This document shows positions 27,004 through 33,576 of a stretch of 64,000 nt of DNA, in pieces. Under the pieces are notes generated by a model. That model did no database searches. It saw nothing but the letters and a program-made list of their open reading frames with translations, and was not told the DNA's origin. Positions within the stretch are counted from its first letter, which is position 1. Each line of letters begins with the position of its first letter. Source of the DNA: Hyphomicrobium_B sp001006785 (GTDB lineage: Bacteria; Pseudomonadota; Alphaproteobacteria; Rhizobiales; Hyphomicrobiaceae); NCBI RefSeq assembly GCF_001006785.1, contig NZ_CDHO01000001.1, forward strand, positions 124,001-188,000, written 5' to 3'. The translations under genes were made by a program, and so were the position numbers.

Positions 27004-27852
27004 GTGGCCGGCTACGTTTCAGGCGCGGGTGGCGCCAGCGCAGGTCCGCGCGTGGTGGCGATCGCCAATCAGAAGGGCGGCGTCGGCAAAACGACGACGG
27101 CCATCAATCTTGGTACGGCGCTCGCGGCCGTGGGTGAGCGCGTGCTCGTTCTCGACCTCGACTCGCAAGGCAACGCGTCGACCGGCCTCGGCATCGATCC
27201 CGAGTCGCGCTTCAAGACATCCTTCGACATTCTGACCGGTGCGGCGTCGATCCTAGACACCGTGCTGAAAACCGCGGTTCCGAACCTTTTCGTCGTTCCG
27301 GCGAACAGCGATCTCGTCGGCATTGACACGGCGCTCGCGGGCGATCCGCAGACGCGGCCGTTCAAGCTGCGCGATGCGGTGACCGCGCTGGTCGGGCAGC
27401 AACGCAACCGCCCGGCCGATACGCATTTCAGCTACGTGCTGATCGATTGTCCGCCGTCGCTCAACGTATTGACGCTCAACGCCATGACAGCGGCGCATGC
27501 GGTGCTTGTTCCTGTGCAATGCGAATTCTTCGCGCTCGAAGGTATTTCGCAGCTCAAGGATTCGATCGAGCAGATCCGGGCCAGCCTCAATCCGCGTTTG
27601 GAAATTCAAGGCGTCGTGCTGACGATGCACGATCAACGCACGTCGCTGTCGCGCGAGGTTGCCGACAACGTGCGCGCGTTCTTCGGGCCGAAGGTCTACG
27701 AGACGGTGATCCCACGCAACACGCGCGTCGCGGAAGCGCCGTCGCACGGCAAGCCGCTGCTGCTCTACGATTACGATTGTGCGGGAAGCCAAGCCTACAT
27801 TCGGCTCGCGACCGAAATTATCGAACGGGAAAAGCGCTTCAAGGCCGCGTAA
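27004..27852 (+). CDS. parA: Chromosome partitioning ATPase ParA
   Basis: This 282-residue protein is a ParA/Soj ATPase that moves ParB-parS complexes along the nucleoid. The deviant Walker A motif ANQKGGVGKTTTAINLG lies at residues 22-38, motif A' LDLDSQGNAS near residue 57 and motif B YVLIDCPPSLNVLTLNAM near 146. The start is a GTG with GAGGGG seven bases upstream; the next ATG is far inside the domain. It sits 4 bp after rsmG and 60 bp before parB. The four parS sites just upstream are the expected binding sites of its partner. Confidence 0.96.
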   Translation: MAGYVSGAGGASAGPRVVAIANQKGGVGKTTTAINLGTALAAVGERVLVLDLDSQGNASTGLGIDPESRFKTSFDILTGAASILDTVLKTAVPNLFVVPANSDLVGIDTALAGDPQTRPFKLRDAVTALVGQQRNRPADTHFSYVLIDCPPSLNVLTLNAMTAAHAVLVPVQCEFFALEGISQLKDSIEQIRASLNPRLEIQGVVLTMHDQRTSLSREVADNVRAFFGPKVYETVIPRNTRVAEAPSHGKPLLLYDYDCAGSQAYIRLATEIIEREKRFKAA

Positions 27853-27912
27853 GGCGAATCGAATTGTGCTTATTGTGAAACCGAGACTTTGTGAGCAGGG
27901 GGCAGTCCGAAA

Positions 27913-28791
27913 ATGAACTCCGTCGTACCGAAGAGCCGACTTGGCCGCGGCCTGGCCTCTTTGATCGGAGAACCGGCGCCCCTCGGACATCGTCTGCCGC
28001 CGGAAGGCGAGCAGCGCATGGTGTCGATCGCTGAAGTAAAATCGAGCCCGCTCAACCCGCGCAAGGATTTTCGCGACGAGGATCTGGCGGAGCTTGCGGA
28101 GTCGATCCGTACGAAAGGTCTTGTTCAGCCGATCGTCGTCCGGCCGAACGGCATGGCGGGCGGCTATGAGATCGTGGCGGGTGAACGCCGCTGGCGCGCG
28201 GCGCAAAAGGCTGGCGTTCATACCATCCCAGTCATCATCCGTGAGCTGACGGATCGTGAGCTGCTCGAACTCGCGATCATCGAGAACGTGCAGCGACAGG
28301 ATTTGAACGCGATCGAAGAGGCGACCGGTTACAGGGAGCTCGTCGAGCGCTTCGATTACAGCCAGGAGCAGCTTTCGGAAATCATCGGTAAGAGCCGAAG
28401 TCACGTCGCCAATACGCTGCGGCTTCTGAAGCTGCCGACCGGCGTTCAGTCGCTGGTACAACAGGGGCAGCTGACGGCGGGTCACGCGCGGGCGCTGATC
28501 GGGCGCGATGACGCCGAGGTGCTGGCACAGAAGATCATCAGCGACAGCCTCAACGTTCGCGACGTCGAGGCGATGGTTCACGGGCTCGGCAGCGAAACCG
28601 GCACGGCGGGCGGTATCCGCAAGCTGCGCGACAAGGACGCCGATACCAAAGCCTTCGAGAAGGAACTCACGGATCTTCTGGGCCTTAAGGTCGAAATCCG
28701 GAAGGGTTCGGGCGAAAGCGGCACACTGGTCGTCAAGTACGGCAACTACGACCAGCTCGATTATATCCGCCAGCGGCTCGGCGGCGGCTGA
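27913..28791 (+). CDS. parB: Chromosome partitioning protein ParB
   Basis: This 292-residue CTP-dependent DNA clamp binds parS and stimulates ParA. The N-terminus SRLGRGLASLIG is the usual ParA-contact segment. The CTPase domain carries the C-motif-like PRKDFRDEDLAELAESI, and the arginine-rich box 2 GERRWRAAQKAG at about residue 95. The central helix-turn-helix (LSEIIGKSRSHVANTLRLLKL) recognises parS, GHARALIG is the linker, and the last 50 residues form the dimer domain ending DYIRQRLGGG. In most relatives holA-lptE-leuS follow; here hisE and coaA come first. Confidence 0.96.
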   Translation: MNSVVPKSRLGRGLASLIGEPAPLGHRLPPEGEQRMVSIAEVKSSPLNPRKDFRDEDLAELAESIRTKGLVQPIVVRPNGMAGGYEIVAGERRWRAAQKAGVHTIPVIIRELTDRELLELAIIENVQRQDLNAIEEATGYRELVERFDYSQEQLSEIIGKSRSHVANTLRLLKLPTGVQSLVQQGQLTAGHARALIGRDDAEVLAQKIISDSLNVRDVEAMVHGLGSETGTAGGIRKLRDKDADTKAFEKELTDLLGLKVEIRKGSGESGTLVVKYGNYDQLDYIRQRLGGG

Positions 28792-28901
28792 GTTTTAAGG
28801 TTTTCGCGGTAATCCTCCTTTCGACCGCTTGACGTTCGGGCGGCGGGTTGATGGTGTGCGGTCGCATGGCGTCGCGCGCGCCGCCGCGAGATAAAGAGTT
28901 C

Positions 28902-29234
28902 ATGAGTGATACGCATACATTGACGAAGCTGGCGGCGCTGATCCGTTCGCGCCGCTCCGATAGCGCCGACAAATCGTATACGGCCCAACTGTTGAACGCG
29001 GGGCCAGAACGGTGTGCAAAGAAGTTCGGCGAAGAAGCGGTCGAAACGGTCATCGCCGCGCTCGGTTCAGACGCGTCGGCGCTAAGAGCCGAGGCCGCCG
29101 ATACCCTCTATCATCTCTTGGTTCTGCTTGAATCGCGTCATGTCGCCTTCGACGATGTTTTGCGCGTTCTCGAAGGGCGCATGGGCATGTCTGGCATCGA
29201 GGAGAAGGCGTCACGTCCACAGAGCACATCGTGA
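28902..29234 (+). CDS. hisE: Phosphoribosyl-ATP pyrophosphatase
   Basis: This 110-residue MazG-like all-alpha enzyme performs the second step of histidine synthesis, hydrolysing phosphoribosyl-ATP to phosphoribosyl-AMP. The metal-binding motif KKFGEEAVETVIAAL (EExxE) and ADTLYHLLVLLESR (ExxD type, here with AAD) are seen. No other his gene is in the window, although in many Hyphomicrobiales hisE closes a hisBHAF cluster and is followed by coaA; here only the hisE-coaA end of that arrangement is next to parB. The last codon overlaps the coaA start (GTGA). Confidence 0.93.
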   Translation: MSDTHTLTKLAALIRSRRSDSADKSYTAQLLNAGPERCAKKFGEEAVETVIAALGSDASALRAEAADTLYHLLVLLESRHVAFDDVLRVLEGRMGMSGIEEKASRPQSTS

Positions 29235-30238
29235 AGGGCCGCGTCAGCTTTGAGGTGCTTAAGACTTCGAAAGCCGATGACGCCAGCGGAGAGATCGAGG
29301 GCAAGCCTTTCTCTCCGTATCGCGTTTTCACGCGCGCGGAATGGGCGCGGCTTCGCGCCGATACGCCGATGCCCTTGCAGCGGCATGAACTCGAACAGCT
29401 GTCGGGTATCATCGAAGACGTTTCCGTCGAGGAAGTCGAAGCGATTTATCTACCGCTGTCGCGTTTGCTCAATCTCTACGTAGCAGCGGCGCAAAAGCTT
29501 TATTCCGTCAGCTCGGAATTCCTCGGCCGCAAGGACACGAAGGTTCCGTTCGTGATCGGCGTTGCCGGCTCCGTGGCCGTCGGCAAGAGCACGACGGCGC
29601 GTATTTTGAAAGCGCTGCTGGCGCGCTGGCCGGATCATCCGCGGGTCGATCTGATGACCACGGATGGTTTTCTTTATCCCAATGCCGAGCTTGAACGGCG
29701 CGGGCTGATGGATCGGAAGGGCTTTCCTGAAAGCTTCGATACCGAGCGGCTGTTGCGCTTCCTCGGCAATATCAAATCGGGCGTCGCGCAGGTCTCGGCG
29801 CCGGTCTATTCGCACTTTCAATACGACGTGCTTCCGGGGCAGGAAATCACGATCGAGCAGCCTGATATTCTGATTATCGAGGGGCTTAATATTCTGCAGC
29901 CCGCTGAAATGCCCAAGGACGGAACGACTGTTCCGTTCGTCTCCGATTTCATCGATTTCGCGATCTATATCGACGCCGATATTGCGACGATCGAGAAGTG
30001 GTATCTGGCGCGGTTCATGCGTTTGCGCAGCACGGCGTTTCGCGATCCCGGCGCTTATTTTCACAAATACGCGGCGATGGCGCCCGACGAAGTGCGGCGC
30101 ACGGCGCTCAGCCTTTGGCGCAACATCAATTTGAAGAACCTCGAGCAGAATATTTTGCCGACGCGCCGGCGCGCGCAGCTCATTTTGCAAAAGGGCGAAA
30201 ATCATCGCGTAAAGGCGGCGCTGCTCCGCAAGCTCTGA
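29231..30238 (+). CDS. coaA: Type I pantothenate kinase
   Basis: This 335-residue enzyme phosphorylates pantothenate, the first committed step of CoA synthesis. The P-loop GVAGSVAVGKSTTARIL lies at about residue 112, followed by MTTDGFLYPNAELERRGLM, the pantothenate-binding GFPESFDTERLLRFL and VYSHFQYDVLPGQE, and IIEGLNILQ. Its GTG start overlaps the hisE stop by 4 bp, so it is translationally coupled to hisE. The first 15 residues before SPYRVFTRAEWARLR are extra to the core fold. Confidence 0.94.
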   Translation: MKGRVSFEVLKTSKADDASGEIEGKPFSPYRVFTRAEWARLRADTPMPLQRHELEQLSGIIEDVSVEEVEAIYLPLSRLLNLYVAAAQKLYSVSSEFLGRKDTKVPFVIGVAGSVAVGKSTTARILKALLARWPDHPRVDLMTTDGFLYPNAELERRGLMDRKGFPESFDTERLLRFLGNIKSGVAQVSAPVYSHFQYDVLPGQEITIEQPDILIIEGLNILQPAEMPKDGTTVPFVSDFIDFAIYIDADIATIEKWYLARFMRLRSTAFRDPGAYFHKYAAMAPDEVRRTALSLWRNINLKNLEQNILPTRRRAQLILQKGENHRVKAALLRKL

Positions 30239-30262
30239 TCTTCGATGCGCCAAAGCGTGCGC

Positions 30263-30292
30263 AAAAAAATGGGCCGCTTGGGGTAGCGGCCC
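30263..30292 (-). terminator. Intrinsic terminator for the minus-strand small gene
   Basis: GGGCCGCT / AGCGGCCC (30271-30292, 6-base loop) has an A-run on its left (30263-30269) that becomes a T-run on the minus strand. It ends the transcript of the 30401-30676 gene and lies 25 bp past the convergent coaA stop. Confidence 0.85.
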
Positions 30293-30356
30293 TCGGAGAT
30301 ATCACAGGAGTATAAAGTGCAGGCAGGAATCGCGATCAGCGAGCCTTTGTCTGGTT

Positions 30357-30404
30357 GTGCTTCCTATCGGAAAACCGGTTTCCACTTTTCCGGAAGCACT
30401 CTAG
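30357..30404. repeat. Palindromic intergenic repeat, copy 2
   Basis: This 48-bp imperfect palindrome (GTGCTTC ... GAAGCACTCTAG) differs from the copy at 7223-7270 at only 4 positions. Its closing CTAG provides the TAG stop codon (30401-30403, minus strand) of the neighbouring small gene. Confidence 0.8.
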
Positions 30405-30676
30405 CGGGCGACTGATTGCGCATGTTTCGCGTCGTTCGAAGCGTTGGCCGATACGACCAGGTCTTTGAACGAAGCGTGAGTACCCAATGCGAAGACCTTG
30501 TATTTGTCGCGCAGCCGCCGAATGGCGGACGGGTCGGAATAACCCATTTGCCGGATTGCCGTCGTCGGGCGCAGGTCCGGCCGAATTCTCAAGAGTTCGG
30601 CAAGCTGTGCGAGACGCTGGTTATCGTCAATGCCAGTGCCTTTCGGACGGCCGCGACGAATGGGAGTGTGGAGCAT
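30401..30676 (-). CDS. Small basic protein with AT-hook-like motif
   Basis: I do not recognise this 91-residue protein. Its N-terminus RRGRPKGTG is a good AT-hook (RGRP core), which inserts into the minor groove of AT-rich DNA. Residues 17-62 are predicted helical and look like a small helix-turn-helix (RLAQLAELLRIRPDLRP, then IRQMGYSDPSAIRRLRDKY, where S-D-P-S-A-I-R-R resembles a recognition helix). A DNA-binding or nucleoid-associated role is an inference. GAGG nine bases before the ATG and an intrinsic terminator downstream support a real gene. The stop codon comes from a dispersed repeat, so the present C-terminus may be a recent product of repeat insertion. Confidence 0.7.
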   Translation of the reverse strand: MLHTPIRRGRPKGTGIDDNQRLAQLAELLRIRPDLRPTTAIRQMGYSDPSAIRRLRDKYKVFALGTHASFKDLVVSANASNDAKHAQSVAR

Positions 30677-30870
30677 CAGGCGAACCTCAAAACGAAGCGA
30701 TTCGTTGATTCCGACATTGCTCGAAGAATTCCCCTATTTCCAGGGAGAATAATTAATTCGCCAAATTGGACACGAAATACCCCCTAAAGATTCTCTTTTT
30801 GAACGCCGTTCATCGCGAATAGTATATGAAATGCGGACGGCGCGATTGCCTTTCCGGGATTCAGACACCG

Positions 30871-31866
30871 CTAAATGGCACCGCGCTGCTGAGCCAATTG
30901 ATTGAGCGGAATTTCGGGGCGGGCGCCGATATGGCTGATAATCTCGGCCGCAGCGAGGCTGGCCAAACGGCCGCAAATTTCGAGGCTATATCCCTTCGAA
31001 TATCCGAATAGGAAACCGGCCGCGTAGAGATCGCCGGCGCCCGTCGTGTCGATCAATTCGGAAATGGGTTCGGGCGAAATTTCAATCGCATTGCCGTCGG
31101 AAAAAATAACCGAACCTTTTGCGCTGCGTGTCAGCACGGCGAGCTTGGCATCCTTACTCGCGTTCTTCGAAGCGAGTTCGAATGACTCTGTTTGATAGAG
31201 CGATTTGATCTCGGATTCGTTTGCGAAAATAATGTCGATGCCGGAACGAATGAGTTCGAGAAATTCGGCGCGATGACGATCGACGCAGAAACCATCGGAG
31301 AGAGTCAGCGCGACTTTGCGACCTGCTGCTTTCGCGGTTTGCAGTGCTTTTCGAAATGCCTGTTTCGCTTGCGGTTCATCGAAGAGATAACCTTCGAGAT
31401 AAAGAATCGCGGAGTCGCGAATTAAATCGAGATTCAATTGCGATTCATCGAGGCTCGTCGAGATTCCGAGAAACGTATTCATCGTGCGTTCGCCGTCCGG
31501 CGTAACGAGAATGAGAGAGCGCGACGTCGGCGCGCCGTTTGCGATCGGCGCAACATCGAATTCGACGCCGATGGAACGAATGTCGTGCGTGAATATTTTT
31601 CCGAACTCGTCATTCGCAATGGTGCCGATGAATGCGGCTTTGCCGCCGAAGGACGCAACGCCTGCGATTGTGTTGGCCGCCGAGCCGCCGGAGATTTCGA
31701 CGGCGCTTCCCATCGTGGCGTAAATGTTTTTGACGTCGTCGGCACCGACGAGGCGCATGCTGCCTTTGCTTGCGCCGATGGTTGCAAGATAGGCTTCGTC
31801 GCAGCGGCCGATGATGTCGACGATCGCGTTGCCAATTCCGATGACGTCAAAGCGTGCCGCTGTCAT
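30871..31866 (-). CDS. PfkB family sugar/adenosine kinase
   Basis: This 331-residue protein is a ribokinase-fold kinase, close to the alphaproteobacterial adenosine kinase branch. The N-terminal IGIGNAIVDIIG, the substrate motif SGGSAANTIAGVASFGG (residues ~59-75) and the catalytic DTTGAGDLYAAGFLFG (about 288, anion hole and Asp base) are present. It should phosphorylate adenosine or a related nucleoside or sugar with ATP. AGGGGATC before the ATG at 31866 fixes the start. Codons here are visibly richer in A and T (many AAT, ATT, GAA) than in the flanking genes, and the gene lies between parB and holA where many relatives have nothing. Confidence 0.88.
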   Translation of the reverse strand: MTAARFDVIGIGNAIVDIIGRCDEAYLATIGASKGSMRLVGADDVKNIYATMGSAVEISGGSAANTIAGVASFGGKAAFIGTIANDEFGKIFTHDIRSIGVEFDVAPIANGAPTSRSLILVTPDGERTMNTFLGISTSLDESQLNLDLIRDSAILYLEGYLFDEPQAKQAFRKALQTAKAAGRKVALTLSDGFCVDRHRAEFLELIRSGIDIIFANESEIKSLYQTESFELASKNASKDAKLAVLTRSAKGSVIFSDGNAIEISPEPISELIDTTGAGDLYAAGFLFGYSKGYSLEICGRLASLAAAEIISHIGARPEIPLNQLAQQRGAI

Positions 31867-31930
31867 GAAGATCCCCTGAATGAATTTGCGCGGCACTATA
31901 GAAGGGGGAGGATGTGCCGCAAGGCTGGGC

Positions 31931-32974
31931 TTAGCGGCGAGGGGACGCGGCAAGGCCGGCGGCGGCCATCGAGGCGAGGGCCAGGAGCAGGCGTTCGGCG
32001 TAAAGATCTTCGTACCGGCTCGAAAGACGCGCGGATTTGGCCGTTTCGGCAATCCGGCGCAGCGCCTGGTCGAGCTGCGGCCTCGGCCAGTTGCGGATCT
32101 GGCGCGCAAACGCATCGCGCTGCTTGAAGAAGATCGGCGGCCGCACGGCTTTGAGCGCGTCGTCGAGGCGTTGCCCGGCGTCGACGTCGCTGCGAACCTT
32201 GTGGAGCTTCAGGAAGTAGCGCTGGGTCACGAGAATGATCGCCTGTGCGCTTTCGCCAGACGCCAGCGCGCGGCCGAAGTCGGTCATGGCGGTTGCGGTC
32301 TGGCCTTCGGCGGCGGACTCCGCGATGCGCTCAAGCGCGAGGTCGGCGGCGTCACCGACGACGTTCTCGACGTCTTCGAGCGTAATCATCTTCTTGCCGA
32401 GGCTATGCAGCGCAAGTTTTTCGATCTCGGCGCGCGAGAGCGCCCGGTCGGCGCCGAGGCGGGACTGCAACAGCGCCCGCGCGTCGCCTTCGATCGACAG
32501 AGAAAACGACGAGAGCACTTCGGCGATGAGGCCGTCGATGTCGGCGGCGGCGTCGGGATAGCAGGCGACGGCGAAGCAGTTTTCGGTCTTCTCGAACAGC
32601 GCGCGCAGGGTGTCGTCGGTTTTGAGATTGCCGGCTTCGACGATCAGCAGGCCTTCGAATGGGGAGGCCAAAATCGGCTTCAGGAGCTGTGCGGAGATGC
32701 GGCGTCCGGCGGTGGCGCGAACGATGCGGCGCGAGGCGAACATCGGGCGCATTTGCAGTTCGGTTTCGAGGCGGCCCGTATCTTCGTCGAGTTCGGAGTC
32801 ATCGAGCCGCAGAATTTCGCCGGGCGGGGTTTCGCGCGCCGCAAGGGTGCGCGCCAAAGCTGTCGAACGCTCGCTGACAAGTCCCGGATCGGAGCCGAAG
32901 AACAGTGCCGCCGCCAATTGCTTAGGCGGCGACTTCATGAACGACTCGGCCTGATGAGCCTTGATGGCGACCAT
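31931..32974 (-). CDS. holA: DNA polymerase III subunit delta
   Basis: This 347-residue protein is the delta wrench of the clamp loader, which opens the beta clamp. It has the N-terminal AAA-like domain (AALFFGSDPGLVSERSTAL), lid and collar domains. The sequence diverges strongly between phyla, but the blocks MFASRRIVRATAGRR, KMITLEDVENVVGDAADLAL and ALRRIAETAKSARL, together with the place directly before lptE and leuS, make the call safe. The protein lacks a functional P-loop, as normal for delta. It starts 43 bp after lptE ends. Confidence 0.92.
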   Translation of the reverse strand: MVAIKAHQAESFMKSPPKQLAAALFFGSDPGLVSERSTALARTLAARETPPGEILRLDDSELDEDTGRLETELQMRPMFASRRIVRATAGRRISAQLLKPILASPFEGLLIVEAGNLKTDDTLRALFEKTENCFAVACYPDAAADIDGLIAEVLSSFSLSIEGDARALLQSRLGADRALSRAEIEKLALHSLGKKMITLEDVENVVGDAADLALERIAESAAEGQTATAMTDFGRALASGESAQAIILVTQRYFLKLHKVRSDVDAGQRLDDALKAVRPPIFFKQRDAFARQIRNWPRPQLDQALRRIAETAKSARLSSRYEDLYAERLLLALASMAAAGLAASPRR

Positions 32975-33017
32975 GCGGGAAGCTCACGAATAAACGGCGC
33001 TTGCCTTAGGCGCGCGA

Positions 33018-33542
33018 TCAGGCGGTCGAAGACAGGATCGCGAGCAGGCGCGTGCGCAATTCTTCGCCGACCGACGAGGCCGCCCGATTTTCAGCGTCCT
33101 GGCGTGCTTCGACGTTGGCGAAGATCGACGTGACGCGATCGAACGAGGCGCGGCCGTAGCTCTTGCCCGAGGCGACGACGCTCTTATCGCTCAGCCGGAT
33201 CAGATTGTACGAGGCTTCGATGCTGTAGATCTGTCCGCCCGCGTTGCCATTGGTCATGACGAGCGTCGAGACTACGGATTCGCGGATTGCGATGTCGAGC
33301 CGGAATTGCGGCGATTGAGCTTTGCCGCCACCGGTCGTCTGGAAGATCAGCTCGTTGCGAATTCTTTGGCCGACGCGGCCCGGGATCGGCGCGATGTCGA
33401 CCGTTGCGAGCTTTTCCTGGGTCGCGGCGCCGCCGAGCGCCGCCGAGCCATAGAGCGGGCGAAAGCTGGCACCGTCGCTGCAGCCGGCGAGGGCGCAGAT
33501 TACGGCAATGCCAAACGTCGACAGCAGCCCGGTCCGGTACAT
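33018..33542 (-). CDS. lptE: LPS assembly lipoprotein LptE
   Basis: This roughly 174-residue lipoprotein is LptE, the plug partner of LptD in the outer-membrane LPS translocon. A lipoprotein signal peptide ends in LAGC (lipid-anchored Cys at residue 21), and the mature part shows SFRPLYGS, typical of alphaproteobacterial LptE, then the IAPIPGRVGQRIRNELIF strand-helix. I use the ATG at 33542 because it gives a normal signal peptide; ATGs at 33572 and 33590 are possible, the latter overlapping the leuS stop by 14 bp. It is in the leuS-lptE-holA operon. Confidence 0.9.
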   Translation of the reverse strand: MYRTGLLSTFGIAVICALAGCSDGASFRPLYGSAALGGAATQEKLATVDIAPIPGRVGQRIRNELIFQTTGGGKAQSPQFRLDIAIRESVVSTLVMTNGNAGGQIYSIEASYNLIRLSDKSVVASGKSYGRASFDRVTSIFANVEARQDAENRAASSVGEELRTRLLAILSSTA

Positions 33543-33576
33543 CGACCGGCGAGCCTCTGTCTGCCCCCTCATCCCG

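Noticed and set aside
31880..33133. Long plus-strand open frame of 417 codons opposite holA
   Set aside because: It is antisense to a clear holA; the composition (Arg/Gly/Ala-rich, no family pattern) is that of a GC-rich shadow frame.
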